The notes under the pieces: model-generated
Seen by the model: the letters and a program-made list of their open reading frames with translations, nothing else
Database searches by the model: none
Told to the model about the DNA's origin: nothing
Source of the DNA: Variovorax paradoxus
GTDB lineage: Bacteria; Pseudomonadota; Gammaproteobacteria; Burkholderiales; Burkholderiaceae_C
Direction: 5' to 3'
Assembly: GCA_016806145.1 (NCBI GenBank)
Contig: CP063166.1
Location: forward strand, 434,001-498,000
Length of the DNA: 64,000 bases
Part shown: one piece after another, positions 33,160-42,023 of the stretch
How the letters are laid out: each line of letters opens with the position of its first letter
Numbering within the stretch: the first letter of the stretch is position 1
Program-made: the position numbers and the translations under genes

Positions 33160-33386
33160 CCGCCTCTCACTTCTTCATCGCCATGCGTACCTACGACAAG
33201 CTGATCGCCACGATTCGCCTCCGCCGGAGCGTGGCTTCCGTGCGCCCGGGCTCCGGCCGCCGCATCAGCAGATTGCACGACACCGTTCGTCGCTAGCCCT
33301 CAGGCGAATCCTTTTCGCCTGGGGGCCGGCACATGCCCACCAGGCTCTCGAAGCCGTGCTTCGAGACAGAGAAAGAAAGATTCGCC

Positions 33387-35403
33387 ATGACCCACACACC
33401 CAGAAACCTGCAACATCGGCATCATTGCCCACGTCGACGCCGGCAAGACCACCACCACCGAACGCATCCTGTTCTACGCCGGCGAGAGCCATCGCATCGG
33501 CGACGTGAGCCGCGGCACCGCGCGCATGGACTTCGATGCGCAGGAGCGCAAGCGCGGCATCACCATCAGCAGCGCCGCCACCACGTTGCAGTGGAACGCG
33601 ACCCAGATCAACCTGATCGACACGCCCGGCCACATCGATTTCAACATCGAGGTGAACCGCTCGCTGCGCGTGCTCGACGGGGCCGTGGTCGTGTTCGACG
33701 GCGTGGCCGGCGTGGAGCCGCAGACCGAGACCAATTGGCGCCTCGCGGACCACTATCGCGTGCCGCGCATCGCCTTCGTCAACAAGCTCGACCGCCTGGG
33801 CGCCGACTTCGCGCGCGTGGTCGCGATGATGGAGGAACGCCTGGGCGTGAAGGCCGTGGCGGTGCAGTGGCCGATCGGCGCGGAAGGCGACTTTCGCGGC
33901 GTGGTCGACCTGCTGGGCCTGCGCGCGCTGGTCTGGGACCTCGACGATGCGAGCCAACCGTACCGCGTGACCGAGGTGCCCGCCGAGCTGATGGCCACCG
34001 TGTTGCAACAGCGCGCGCGGCTGGTGGAACTCGCCGTCGAGCAGGACGAGGCCGCGATGGGGGCCTACCTGAACGGCGAGGCGCTCCCGGCCGAGGTGCT
34101 GCGCGACTGCATCCGCAAGGGCGTGCTGGCCGGTGCCTTCGTGCCCGTGCTCGCGGGCTCGGCCTTCCGCAACCGCGGCGTGGAACCGCTGCTCGACGCC
34201 ATCGTCGACTGGCTGCCGAAGCCCGGCGAGGTGGCGTTGCCCTGCGACCCGCAGGCGCCGTTCGCGGCGCTGGCGTTCAAGGTGGCCAGCGACGACCATG
34301 GCGCGATGGTGTTCGTGCGTGTCTACAGCGGCCGGCTGCGGCGCGGCGACAGCATGCTCGACGCCACCACCGGCCGCATCGAACGCGCGGCGCGGCTGTA
34401 CGAGGTGCAGGCGGGCGACCGCATCGAACGCGACGAACTGGTGGCCGGCGACATCGCCGGCATCGTCGGGCTGAAGGACACGCTGACCGGCCACACGCTG
34501 TGCGACCGGAATCATCCGGTGCAGCTCGAACAGATCGGCGTGCCCGAGCCCGTGCTCCACGTCGCGATCGAGCCCAAGGCGCGTGCCGACCAGCAGGCGC
34601 TGTCGAAGGCGTTGCAGGTGCTGCTGCGGGAAGACCCGAGCCTGCGGCTGCGGCAGGACGCCGAGTCGGGCCAGACCATCGTGTCGGGCATGGGCGAGCT
34701 GCAGCTCGAGGTCTCGATCGAGAAGCTGCGCGAACGCTTCGGCGTCGAAGTGTCGGTGGGACGGCCCCAGGTCGCCTGCCGCGAAACGGTATCGAAGGAA
34801 AAGGAGGTGCACCATGTGCACAGGAAACAGAACGGCGGCCTCGGCCAGTTCGCGGAGTTGACGCTGCGCATCGCCCCGCGCGTGCGCGGCGAGGGCATCG
34901 CGTTCGAGAACCGGGTGGTGGGCGGCGCGATCCCGCGCGAGTTCATCCCCGCGATCGAGGCCGGCATCCGCCGTGCCGCGCAGTCGGGCGTGCTGGCCGG
35001 CTATCCCTGCGTGGACTTCGTGGCCACGCTGCTGGACGGCAGCCACCATGAGCGCGACTCGACGGCGATGGTTTTCGAACTCGCGGCCGCCGCGGCCTTC
35101 CGCGAGGCGGCGGCGCAGGCCGGACCGCAGTTGCTCGAGCCGGTGATGGCCGTGGAAGTGACCACGCCCGCCGAATACGTGGGCGACTGCATCGGTGACC
35201 TGCACCGGCGGCGCGGCATGGTGCGCGGTCAGGCGATGCGCGGCAACGCGATCGTGGTCGACGCCCATGTGCCGCTGGCGCGGATGTTCGGCTACATCGG
35301 CAACCTGCGCGCGCTGTCCTCGGGCCGCGCGCAGTACGCGATGCAGTTCGACCACTACGCCGTGGCGCCCGCGGGCGAGATGGCCGGGCTCGTGAAGAGC
35401 TGA
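33387..35403 (+). CDS. Elongation factor G paralogue (FusA2-like) with N-terminal frameshift
   Basis: A translational GTPase related to EF-G, which translocates tRNA-mRNA on the ribosome; paralogues often act in stress or ribosome protection. G-domain motifs are [23 protein letters not shown] and [10 protein letters not shown], with downstream domains II-V intact ([36 protein letters not shown]). The start MTHTPRNL at 33387 is in a different frame from [12 protein letters not shown] beginning at 33412. The sequence CTGCAACATC looks like CTGCGCAACATC with one GC lost. Without a frame change, translation could begin only at the GTG at 33505, inside the G domain and without the P-loop. So it is either a pseudogene, a sequence error, or recoded. 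Confidence 0.75.
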
Positions 35404-35413
35404 CGGCCCCGGA

Positions 35414-35442
35414 GGGCGACCCGCGAGGGTCGCCCTTTTTTT
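35414..35442. terminator. Rho-independent terminator after EF-G-like gene
   Basis: GGGCGACCC (35414-35422), loop GCGA, GGGTCGCCC (35427-35435), then a run of seven T. It ends the EF-G-like transcript and separates it from the convergent dehydrogenase. Confidence 0.9.
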
Positions 35443-35449
35443 GTCTATC

Positions 35450-36580
35450 TCAGGCCGCGATGCCCTTGTTGGGTTTGAGCAGGAACTTCTCGCCCGTCGC
35501 CTGCTTGCCGTAGACGCCGATCGCATCGAGCTGCAGCGCCTCGGTCAGCGAGACCTCGCGCGTGTAGCGGCTCGCGAAGGTGGTCTTGAGCTCGGCCACC
35601 ACGCGTGCGCGCAGGCGCTGCGTGCCTTCGGCGCCGAGCTTCTGCAGGAACGGGAACAGCAGCCAGCCGCCCATGCCCCAGGCCATGCCGAAGTTGCGCA
35701 CGAACTCGGTCGGGCCGCGGTCGAGGCCGCCGTAGATGTAGACCTGCTTGTGCGTGGTCGAGCCGTAGCGGCTGTATTCCTTGGCGGTGCGGTTGAGCGC
35801 CGCTTCCATGCAGCCGAGGATCTGGCCCGCGAGCTTGCCGCCGCCGGTGGCGTCGAAGGCCAGGGTGGCGCCGGTCTCGACCAGGGCCTGCGTGAGATCC
35901 TCGAGGAAGGTGGGCGAGGCGGCGTTGCAGACGTACTTCGCGCCGAGGCCGCGCAGCAGTGCTTCCTGTTCGGGCTTGCGCACGATGTTGACGAGCGCGA
36001 TGCCGTCCTTCTGGCAGATCTTGTGGAGCATCTGGCCGAGGTTGGAGGCGGCGGCCGTGTGGACCAGCGCGGTGTGGCCTTCGCGCTTCATGGTCTCGAC
36101 CATGCCGAGCGAGGTCAGCGGATTGACGAAGCACGAAGCGCCATCGGCCAGCGCGGTGCCCTCGGGCAGCTCGAGGCATTGCGCGACGGCCACCGCGCGG
36201 TACTGCGAGTACATGGCGCCCCCGATCGCGGCCACGGTCTTGCCGAGCAGGGCCTGTGCCTCGGGCGACGAACCGGCCTTCACGACCGTGCCCGCGCCCT
36301 CGTTGCCCACGGGCATCGACTGGTCGAGCCGGCCCGCCATCGCGGGGCGCGCGCGTTCGGGCACGGTCGCGGTGACGACCGGGCGCTCGGCGCTGCCCGA
36401 GGCCTTGGCGGTCGCCATGTCGGCGGCACCGAACAGCAGGCCGAGGTCCGAGGGGTTCATCGGCGAAGCCTCGACGCGGATCACGACCTCGTGGGCCTGC
36501 GGTTCGGGGATGGGTTCGTCGTGCAGCGAGAGTTCGAGTTCGCCGTTCGAACGGACGAGCGAGCGCAGTTGGAGTGCCAT
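35450..36580 (-). CDS. MDR-superfamily zinc-binding dehydrogenase / quinone oxidoreductase-like
   Basis: Cytoplasmic NAD(P)-dependent oxidoreductase of 376 residues from the medium-chain dehydrogenase family. The GroES-like domain has VEASPMNPSDLGLLFG and VGNEGAGTVVKAG. The Rossmann domain uses LVHTAAASNLGQML instead of a plain GxGxxG, and IVRKPEQEALLRGLGAKYV follows. No structural or catalytic zinc cysteines are evident, so it is more like the quinone reductase or enoyl reductase branch. Substrate unknown. It is convergent with the EF-G-like gene. Confidence 0.83.
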   Translation of the reverse strand: MALQLRSLVRSNGELELSLHDEPIPEPQAHEVVIRVEASPMNPSDLGLLFGAADMATAKASGSAERPVVTATVPERARPAMAGRLDQSMPVGNEGAGTVVKAGSSPEAQALLGKTVAAIGGAMYSQYRAVAVAQCLELPEGTALADGASCFVNPLTSLGMVETMKREGHTALVHTAAASNLGQMLHKICQKDGIALVNIVRKPEQEALLRGLGAKYVCNAASPTFLEDLTQALVETGATLAFDATGGGKLAGQILGCMEAALNRTAKEYSRYGSTTHKQVYIYGGLDRGPTEFVRNFGMAWGMGGWLLFPFLQKLGAEGTQRLRARVVAELKTTFASRYTREVSLTEALQLDAIGVYGKQATGEKFLLKPNKGIAA

Positions 36581-36692
36581 GGCGGATGCCCCTTGTGAAG
36601 CGGATGAAGCGTGTGCGGAAGGTGGGTGCGACCGGCCGCCCGGGGCCGGCGCGGGCCAGTATAGGAGCGGGCCGCGAAGCCTGCTGGCGCCT

Positions 36693-37295
36693 TCAGGACA
36701 GCCCTGGAATCGTCGGCACGGCCGGTGCCTGAGCCAGCGCGTGGCGCATCTTCTCGGGGTCCACGCGCTCGATGTAGCGCGGGATGTTGCGCCACAGCGT
36801 GTGGTAGCCGTAGCCGCCGCGCAGCATCTCCTGGCGCGCGGCCTCCTTGTCCCAGCCCTGCAGCGCCATGCGGTAGACGGCGGAGACGACGCCGGTGCGG
36901 TCGGCGCCGTGCATGCAGTGGATCAGCACCGGCCCGTCGTGCTCGGCCGCGAGGATCGCGCGCAGCGCGCGCTGCACCTTCGCGTCGTCGATGTCCCAGG
37001 TGTTGATCGGCACGCGCACCAGCCGCATGCCATGGCCCGCGAACACCTTGCGGTCGTCGTTGAAGGAACGCAGACTGACCACGGTGCGGATGCCGAGCGA
37101 CTGCAGCGCCGCCACGTCCTTCGCGCGCGGCTGGGCGCTGCGGTAGAGCGTGGGCGTGAGGCGGTGCAGGTTCTCCACGCCCAGCGCTTCGAGCGGATCG
37201 GCCCAGTGGCCGGGACGTTCCACGGGCGCGGCCTGCGCCTCGCGCTGCGCCCGCCGGGCCTCGCGCACGCGGCGCACGATGTTCGCGCGGCTCAT
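36693..37295 (-). CDS. Dual-specificity/tyrosine-type phosphatase
   Basis: Cysteine phosphatase of 200 residues. The active-site loop HCMHGADRTG contains Cys127 and Arg133 (C-x5-R), and Asp101 or Asp103 in WDIDD is a likely general acid. It starts with MSRANIVRR at 37295, overlapping the stop of the upstream membrane-protein gene (ATGA). As third gene after a lipid-type glycosyltransferase it may act on a lipid phosphate (as PTPMT1-like enzymes do) rather than a protein. That is inference from context. Confidence 0.8.
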   Translation of the reverse strand: MSRANIVRRVREARRAQREAQAAPVERPGHWADPLEALGVENLHRLTPTLYRSAQPRAKDVAALQSLGIRTVVSLRSFNDDRKVFAGHGMRLVRVPINTWDIDDAKVQRALRAILAAEHDGPVLIHCMHGADRTGVVSAVYRMALQGWDKEAARQEMLRGGYGYHTLWRNIPRYIERVDPEKMRHALAQAPAVPTIPGLS

Positions 37296-37783
37296 CGCCG
37301 CGGCCAGTGCCGGCGCACCAGGATCAGCGCGGCGACCGCGAGGCCGCCCCAGTAGTCGACCGGCGCGCCCCACACCCAGTGCTTGTGCCAGAAGGCCTTG
37401 GTGGGGTTGAAGTTGTCCCAGCCGAAGGCGGGGTTGATGAGGAACCAGAGGAAGTCCTCGCAGACCCAGAACAGGATCAGGCCCGCGAGCGCGAGGCCCC
37501 AGTCGCGCAGCTTCCAGCGGCCCGAGAAGGCCAGCGGCGAGAAGAACACCAGCGCCATGAAGGTGAAGACCCAGGCGTGGTAGCCGGTCATCGCGCGGCC
37601 ACCCCAGAAGATGTCGAGCCAGATGCTGTTCTCGATGCGCCAGGTCGGCAGCGAGGTGGCCCAGCCGGCGCCGCCCTCGATCTGGATCTCGGCGTTGGCG
37701 AAGAAGAAGGCCATGGTGACGACCCAGGCCAGGTACACGAGCGTGCGGCCCACGGTGGGCTTGTCTTCGTTTCTCCAGCTCAT
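37292..37783 (-). CDS. Four-span inner-membrane protein of unknown function
   Basis: Hydrophobic, aromatic-rich protein of 163 residues with about four membrane helices (LVYLAWVVTMAFFFA; YHAWVFTFMALVFF; LALAGLILFWVCEDFLWF; GGLAVAALILV) and Trp-rich loops such as KAFWHKHWVWGAPVDYW. No recognised family. ATGA overlaps on both sides place it between the glycosyltransferase and the phosphatase, suggesting a role in the same pathway, perhaps presenting a lipid substrate. Confidence 0.75.
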   Translation of the reverse strand: MSWRNEDKPTVGRTLVYLAWVVTMAFFFANAEIQIEGGAGWATSLPTWRIENSIWLDIFWGGRAMTGYHAWVFTFMALVFFSPLAFSGRWKLRDWGLALAGLILFWVCEDFLWFLINPAFGWDNFNPTKAFWHKHWVWGAPVDYWGGLAVAALILVRRHWPRR

Positions 37784-38949
37784 GCCGAGGGCCCCAGCAC
37801 GCGATCGAGCACCGCGCGCGCGGCCCGTGGCTTGCCCAGCGCCTTGCTGCGCTGGGCCATGTGGGCGAGCTTGGCCGGATCGGCCATCAGCCGCGCGACC
37901 TTGTACTCGAGGCCGATGGCGTCGTAGGCGAGCCAGCCCGCGCCTTCCTCCATCAGGAAGCCGGCGTTGTGTTCCTCCTGGCCGGGGATCGGCGAGATCA
38001 GCAGCATGGGCTTGCCGAGCGCGAGGCATTCGGAGACCGTGAGGCCGCCGGGCTTGGTGACGACGAGGTCGGACGCGGCCATGAGCTTGTGCATCTCGTT
38101 GGTGAAACCCACGGCCACGACGCGGCCCGGGTGGCGCGCGGCGAGGGCCTGCAGCCGGCCGTGCATCTCGGCATTGCGGCCGGCCACGGCGATCACCTGG
38201 AAGCGGCCGCCGGGTTCGTCGCCGTCGCCGAGCGCGAGCACGCGCTCGACCATGCTCGAGAGGTCGCCTACGCCGGCGCCGCCCGAGACCATCAGCAGCA
38301 CGGGTCGCGCGGGATCGAGGCCGAGCGCGGCGGCGCAGGCGTCGCGTTCCAGCGCATCGGGTTCGGAGAAGGCGGGCATGACGGGAATGCCGGTGACGTG
38401 GATGCGCTCGGGCGGGATGCCGCGCGCGCGCAGCCTGAACGCGACCTCCTCGGTGGCGGCGAGGTAGCCGGTCATGCCCGGCACCAGCCACATGTTGTGC
38501 AGGTCGTAGTCGGTGACCTGCAGCCACACCGGATACTCGATGCGCCCGCGATTGCGCTCGCGCATCAGCAGCTCGGCCGGCAGGAAGTGGGTGCAGATCA
38601 CCGCATCGGGCTGCTCGCGCCGGATCTCGCGCACCAGCGCCACGGTGCTCAGCCGCTCGATGCCGCGGCGCATGCGCTGCGAGGGCGCGTGGTGCGGCGT
38701 GGTGTCGGTGCGCTGGTGCAGGTACGACCAGAGCTCGGGCGCGCGGTTCACGAGCTGGATGTACCAGTCGGTGTAGACCTTGCGAAAGCCCGCGGGCACG
38801 TGGGCCATGGCGTCGATGTGGACCGCCGGGCAGGGCGGGTCGAGGGATTGGGCGGTGGCGGCAAGGGCCTGGGCGGTGGCGGCAAGGGCCTGGGCGGCCC
38901 GCACGTGGCCGTTGCCCGCGCTCACGCTGAGGATCAGGAGTTTGGTCAT
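37780..38949 (-). CDS. MGDG-synthase/MurG-type glycosyltransferase
   Basis: GT-B fold glycosyltransferase of 389 residues. The N-terminal LILSVSAGNGHVRAAQAL is typical of diacylglycerol glycosyltransferases (MGDG synthase N-domain). The C-terminal nucleotide-sugar site contains VVTKPGGLTVSECLALGKPMLL and PGQEEHNAGFL. It is predicted to add a sugar from a UDP-sugar to a diacylglycerol or other lipid at the inner membrane. A 21-bp tandem duplication near the start (38851-38892) inserts a second ALAATAQ copy. First gene of a tight three-gene operon with the membrane protein and phosphatase. Confidence 0.85.
   Translation of the reverse strand: MTKLLILSVSAGNGHVRAAQALAATAQALAATAQSLDPPCPAVHIDAMAHVPAGFRKVYTDWYIQLVNRAPELWSYLHQRTDTTPHHAPSQRMRRGIERLSTVALVREIRREQPDAVICTHFLPAELLMRERNRGRIEYPVWLQVTDYDLHNMWLVPGMTGYLAATEEVAFRLRARGIPPERIHVTGIPVMPAFSEPDALERDACAAALGLDPARPVLLMVSGGAGVGDLSSMVERVLALGDGDEPGGRFQVIAVAGRNAEMHGRLQALAARHPGRVVAVGFTNEMHKLMAASDLVVTKPGGLTVSECLALGKPMLLISPIPGQEEHNAGFLMEEGAGWLAYDAIGLEYKVARLMADPAKLAHMAQRSKALGKPRAARAVLDRVLGPSA
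38851..38892 (-). repeat. 21-bp in-frame tandem duplication
   Basis: Two exact adjacent copies (38851-38871, 38872-38892) of a 21-bp unit beginning GGCGGTGGCGG lie near the 5' end of the glycosyltransferase gene and add seven residues (ALAATAQ twice). Confidence 0.9.
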
Positions 38950-39058
38950 GTGTTCGGCGGTCTGCGCGGATTATGGCTAGGGCTTGTGGCAGTGCGGGAA
39001 TCGGATTCGAGGCGTTGGGGGAGGGCTCACTGACGGGCGTTCCACGGTTCGGGGCGGG

Positions 39059-39150
39059 CTCACGTCGATGGGGTACTCCCCTCCGCGAATGTCCCCCGGC
39101 CTTCGGCCTCCTCCTTTATTTCGCTGCGGGGAGTACCCCATCGACGTGAG
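39059..39150. repeat. Palindromic repeat unit C (type 2)
   Basis: A 92-bp unit with perfect 23-bp inverted arms (39059-39081 and 39128-39150, outer end CTCACGTCGATGGGG). It encloses the core with GCGAATGTCCCCC and TCCTCCTTTATTTCGC. It matches unit B in reverse orientation. It lies in the 364-bp gap between the glycosyltransferase start and the nadV end, which contains only these repeats. Confidence 0.88.
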
Positions 39151-39196
39151 CCTGGACGCAATGGTCGTTGAACCGCCCGCACCCCCGCTGCGCCTC

Positions 39197-39294
39197 CGTG
39201 CACAGGGTGTCGGGTGCTTCCCGCAGCGAAATAAAGGAGGAGCCCGAAGGGCGGGGGACATTCGCGGAGGGAAGTGCCCGATGCCCTGTGCACG
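39197..39294. repeat. Palindromic repeat unit D (type 1, inverted relative to C)
   Basis: A 98-bp unit with arms CGTGCACAGGG and CCCTGTGCACG, the same subtype as unit A in opposite orientation. Together C-D are an inverted copy of the A-B composite at 32711-32938, about 6.1 kb away. Confidence 0.87.
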
Positions 39295-39313
39295 CGCCCC
39301 CGGCCCAAAAACC

Positions 39314-40759
39314 TCAGAGCGGCGCCCGAGAAGTCACCAACCTTCCAACGCCAGAAGCGGCAAGTCCACGTATCCCTTCGAAACTGCTTTCACGAACGAT
39401 CCGCCCGTTCTCATACACAGTCTCGAGCAGATCGACCTGCCCAGGCTCCAGAACTTGCTCGGCACGTTGCGTACGCACTTCGCCATCGACGGAAGAAGCC
39501 AGCACCAGCCGCCCCTTCTTCGAGGTCTTGCTCGTGTCGCCCACGGGCGCCTTGTAGACGTCGCGCCATTCGCCATCGACCTGCATCGCCGAGCACTTCA
39601 TCGCCCATTGCATGGTGTCGCGGTTCACCTGCTGCAGCAGCCCGCCACCCATGCCGAAGGCGATGTTCTCGGCCGAGAAGCCGTTGTGGAAGAAGTTCGA
39701 GAGACACAGCCGCAACGAATCGAGTGTCACCCCGTCGCCCTGGATGATGCGCACGTTGTTCAGCACCCGGAAACCCTTGGCATTGGTGGTCGTGCCGAAG
39801 CGCTCGGCCAGGATCTGCGCCACCTTCAGCGTCGTCTCGGCCGGGTCGCCCGAGTCGGGGCGCACCACCAGCGTCGCGCCCGAGCGGATCACTTCCTCGC
39901 GCAGCGCATCGCCCCACAGGCGGGCGCAGGCGTTGAAGATGTCGTAGCTGTCGCTCACCACCGCGAAGATCGCGCCCGGCTTGCCGAACTGCGCCACCAT
40001 GTTGCGGTAGGCATCGGCCTCGTGCTCGCGGCCCCAGCCCGTGATGGTGCTGTGCTCGGCCGCGGGAATCGAGAAGCCCGCCACGTCGCAGTCGTAGTAG
40101 CGGCGCGCGGCCAGCAACGCGCTCAGCGTGTCGGTGCCCATGAAGTTGACCAGGTGCGCCATCCCTCCGAGCGCCGCCGATTCGAGGCTCGAGACCCCGC
40201 GCGCGCCGAAGTCGTGCAGCTTGAACGCGATCTGGCCCTGCGGATCGTCGCAGGTGGCCTCGAGGTAGCGCAGCAGGGTGGTCTTGGCCGCGGCCGATAC
40301 CGTCGCCACTGTGGTCGGGTACCAGATCGCGCGCAGCAGCTCGGTCTCGAGGAAGCTCGTGACCCAGAAGAACTCGGGGTCGGTGTTCTCGATCGTCGCG
40401 AGCACGTTGTGCACCGGCAGCACGCTGCCCTCGGGCACCGCGCGGATGCGCACCGGCATCAGCCCGCCGTGCTTCTCGATCAGCCGCAGCCAGCCTTCGC
40501 GGTTGAAGGGCTCGCCGTGCACCGCCATCAGCGCGGCGGCTTCGTCCACGTCGTCGCGCGTCACCGGCGTCTGCAGGTATTCGCGCAGATAGGCCTGCAG
40601 CCCGAAGAACAGCGAATGGCTGAAGAGCCCGCCGCGCGACTCGATGTAGCTGAACACCGTCTGCGTGCCGGGCGGATATTGCATCCAGTGCGACACCTTG
40701 TAGGAGTCGGTGCGCAGCAGCAGGTTGCTGCCGAGGGAGGGAGAGAGCGCGCGGTTCAT
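39314..40759 (-). CDS. nadV: Nicotinamide phosphoribosyltransferase (NadV/NAMPT type)
   Basis: Enzyme of 481 residues converting nicotinamide and PRPP to nicotinamide mononucleotide. Motifs of the NAMPT branch are visible: LLRTDSYKVSHWMQYPPGT at the start, FGARGVSSLESAALGG, catalytic His in SIPAAEHSTITGWG, VVRPDSGDP and NFFHNGFSAENIAFGMGGGLLQQ. AAAGGAGCTTTCAC precedes the ATG at 40759. It follows nadM-Nudix by 71 bp on the same strand, making a two-step route from nicotinamide to NAD. Confidence 0.95.
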   Translation of the reverse strand: MNRALSPSLGSNLLLRTDSYKVSHWMQYPPGTQTVFSYIESRGGLFSHSLFFGLQAYLREYLQTPVTRDDVDEAAALMAVHGEPFNREGWLRLIEKHGGLMPVRIRAVPEGSVLPVHNVLATIENTDPEFFWVTSFLETELLRAIWYPTTVATVSAAAKTTLLRYLEATCDDPQGQIAFKLHDFGARGVSSLESAALGGMAHLVNFMGTDTLSALLAARRYYDCDVAGFSIPAAEHSTITGWGREHEADAYRNMVAQFGKPGAIFAVVSDSYDIFNACARLWGDALREEVIRSGATLVVRPDSGDPAETTLKVAQILAERFGTTTNAKGFRVLNNVRIIQGDGVTLDSLRLCLSNFFHNGFSAENIAFGMGGGLLQQVNRDTMQWAMKCSAMQVDGEWRDVYKAPVGDTSKTSKKGRLVLASSVDGEVRTQRAEQVLEPGQVDLLETVYENGRIVRESSFEGIRGLAASGVGRLVTSRAPL

Positions 40760-40830
40760 GTGAAAGCTCCTTTCACGATGGCACCCGTCAACCGGGGCCG
40801 TACTTGCAGACAAGGCGCGGGCCAGTTCTC

Positions 40831-41904
40831 TCAGGACTTGCCCAGGCCACCCAGGAAATGATTGGCGATGAAGAAGTGGTCTTCGTAGACCCGCTCCTGC
40901 ATGCCGAGGAATTCGGCGATCGGCACCCAGCGCACCGCGGCCGCGTCGTCGTCGGCGCGCACGTCCGACAGGCCGGTCCACTGGTTGTGCGCGAGCTCGA
41001 AGAAGAAGCCGTGCGTGATCGTGCGGCCGCGCTGCGAGCGCTCGGGCGCGTCGAACACATGGCTGCCCTTCATGCTGCCGTGGAGCACGGGCACCGGCAC
41101 CTTGAGGCGGGTTTCCTCCCTGAGTTCGCGCACCGCCGCATCGAGCAGCCGCTCCTGCTGGCCCACGAAGCCGCCGGGCAGCGCCCAGGTGCCGCGCCCC
41201 GGATGGAACTTGCGCTGCACCATCAGGATGTGGCCGGCCTCGACCACCACCGCGTCGACCGTGGTGTAGATCGGCGGGAAGTCGCTGCCCGCGTAGCGGT
41301 ACTTGTCGCGGTAGTCGGCGAGGAAGGCGCGCTCCTCGCAGAGCTCGGCATAGTCGGCCGTCGATGCGAAGCGTTCGAGAAAGGCCGCGCTGCCCTCGGG
41401 CAGATCGGCGCGCGCGAGCTGGCCGCGGTTCTCGGGATCGAAGTAGAGCTTTCGCACGTCGGTGGCGTTGAGGCTCTCGACGTTGTGCTGGCCCACGAAC
41501 TCCCAGTGCGGGAACAGCTTGAGGTAGTAGCTCGAGGCGTCCTTGAGATGCCCCACCAGCGCCACCCTGGCCTGCGCGGGCGCGAGGCCGTCCTGCACGA
41601 TCAGCCGCTCGACCGCCGACTGGATCGACGCGATCCACAGCTGGTCGTTGTAGGGCGAGTCGCCGACACCGACCACGCTCACGCGCATCTGGTCGCCGCC
41701 GCGCAGGCAGGCGCGCACCATGCGCTCGCGTTCGTCGAAGGTGAAGGGGTTCTTGACGCTGCGCGGCGTGCGGTCGGAGCCGACCACCACGATCACGCGA
41801 TCGGCCGCGCGGGCGGCTTCCTCGATGAGTCTCTGGTGACCGAAGTGGACGGGCTGGAAGCGCCCGATGACGATGGCGTAGTGGTATTTGCGTGTGGTGC
41901 TCAT
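40831..41904 (-). CDS. nadM: Bifunctional NMN adenylyltransferase / Nudix hydrolase
   Basis: Fusion enzyme of 357 residues. The N-terminal nucleotidyltransferase (AIVIGRFQPVHFGHQRLI, then GSDRTPRSVKNPFTFDERE) adenylates NMN to NAD. The C-terminal Nudix domain has GGFVGQQE-x7-RELREET, complete for catalysis, and in relatives hydrolyses ADP-ribose. The ATG at 41904 was chosen because the upstream extension is Arg/Trp-rich and lies in the divergent promoter region. Operon partner of nadV; together they salvage nicotinamide directly. Confidence 0.93.
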   Translation of the reverse strand: MSTTRKYHYAIVIGRFQPVHFGHQRLIEEAARAADRVIVVVGSDRTPRSVKNPFTFDERERMVRACLRGGDQMRVSVVGVGDSPYNDQLWIASIQSAVERLIVQDGLAPAQARVALVGHLKDASSYYLKLFPHWEFVGQHNVESLNATDVRKLYFDPENRGQLARADLPEGSAAFLERFASTADYAELCEERAFLADYRDKYRYAGSDFPPIYTTVDAVVVEAGHILMVQRKFHPGRGTWALPGGFVGQQERLLDAAVRELREETRLKVPVPVLHGSMKGSHVFDAPERSQRGRTITHGFFFELAHNQWTGLSDVRADDDAAAVRWVPIAEFLGMQERVYEDHFFIANHFLGGLGKS

Positions 41905-42023
41905 TTGGGAATCCCCCAAAAAGGGCGCGATCAACTCGCGCTTGCCGCCACGATAGCACCAGCCTCGCAGGCGGCGCAAGCCGGACAAAAGGCTTACGAC
42001 TTGCGCGCTGGCGATAATCGGCC

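Noticed and set aside
33183..33296. A 37-codon Arg-rich ORF upstream of the EF-G-like gene
   Set aside because: No ribosome site and no family; mentioned only as part of the possible attenuator, not called as a gene.
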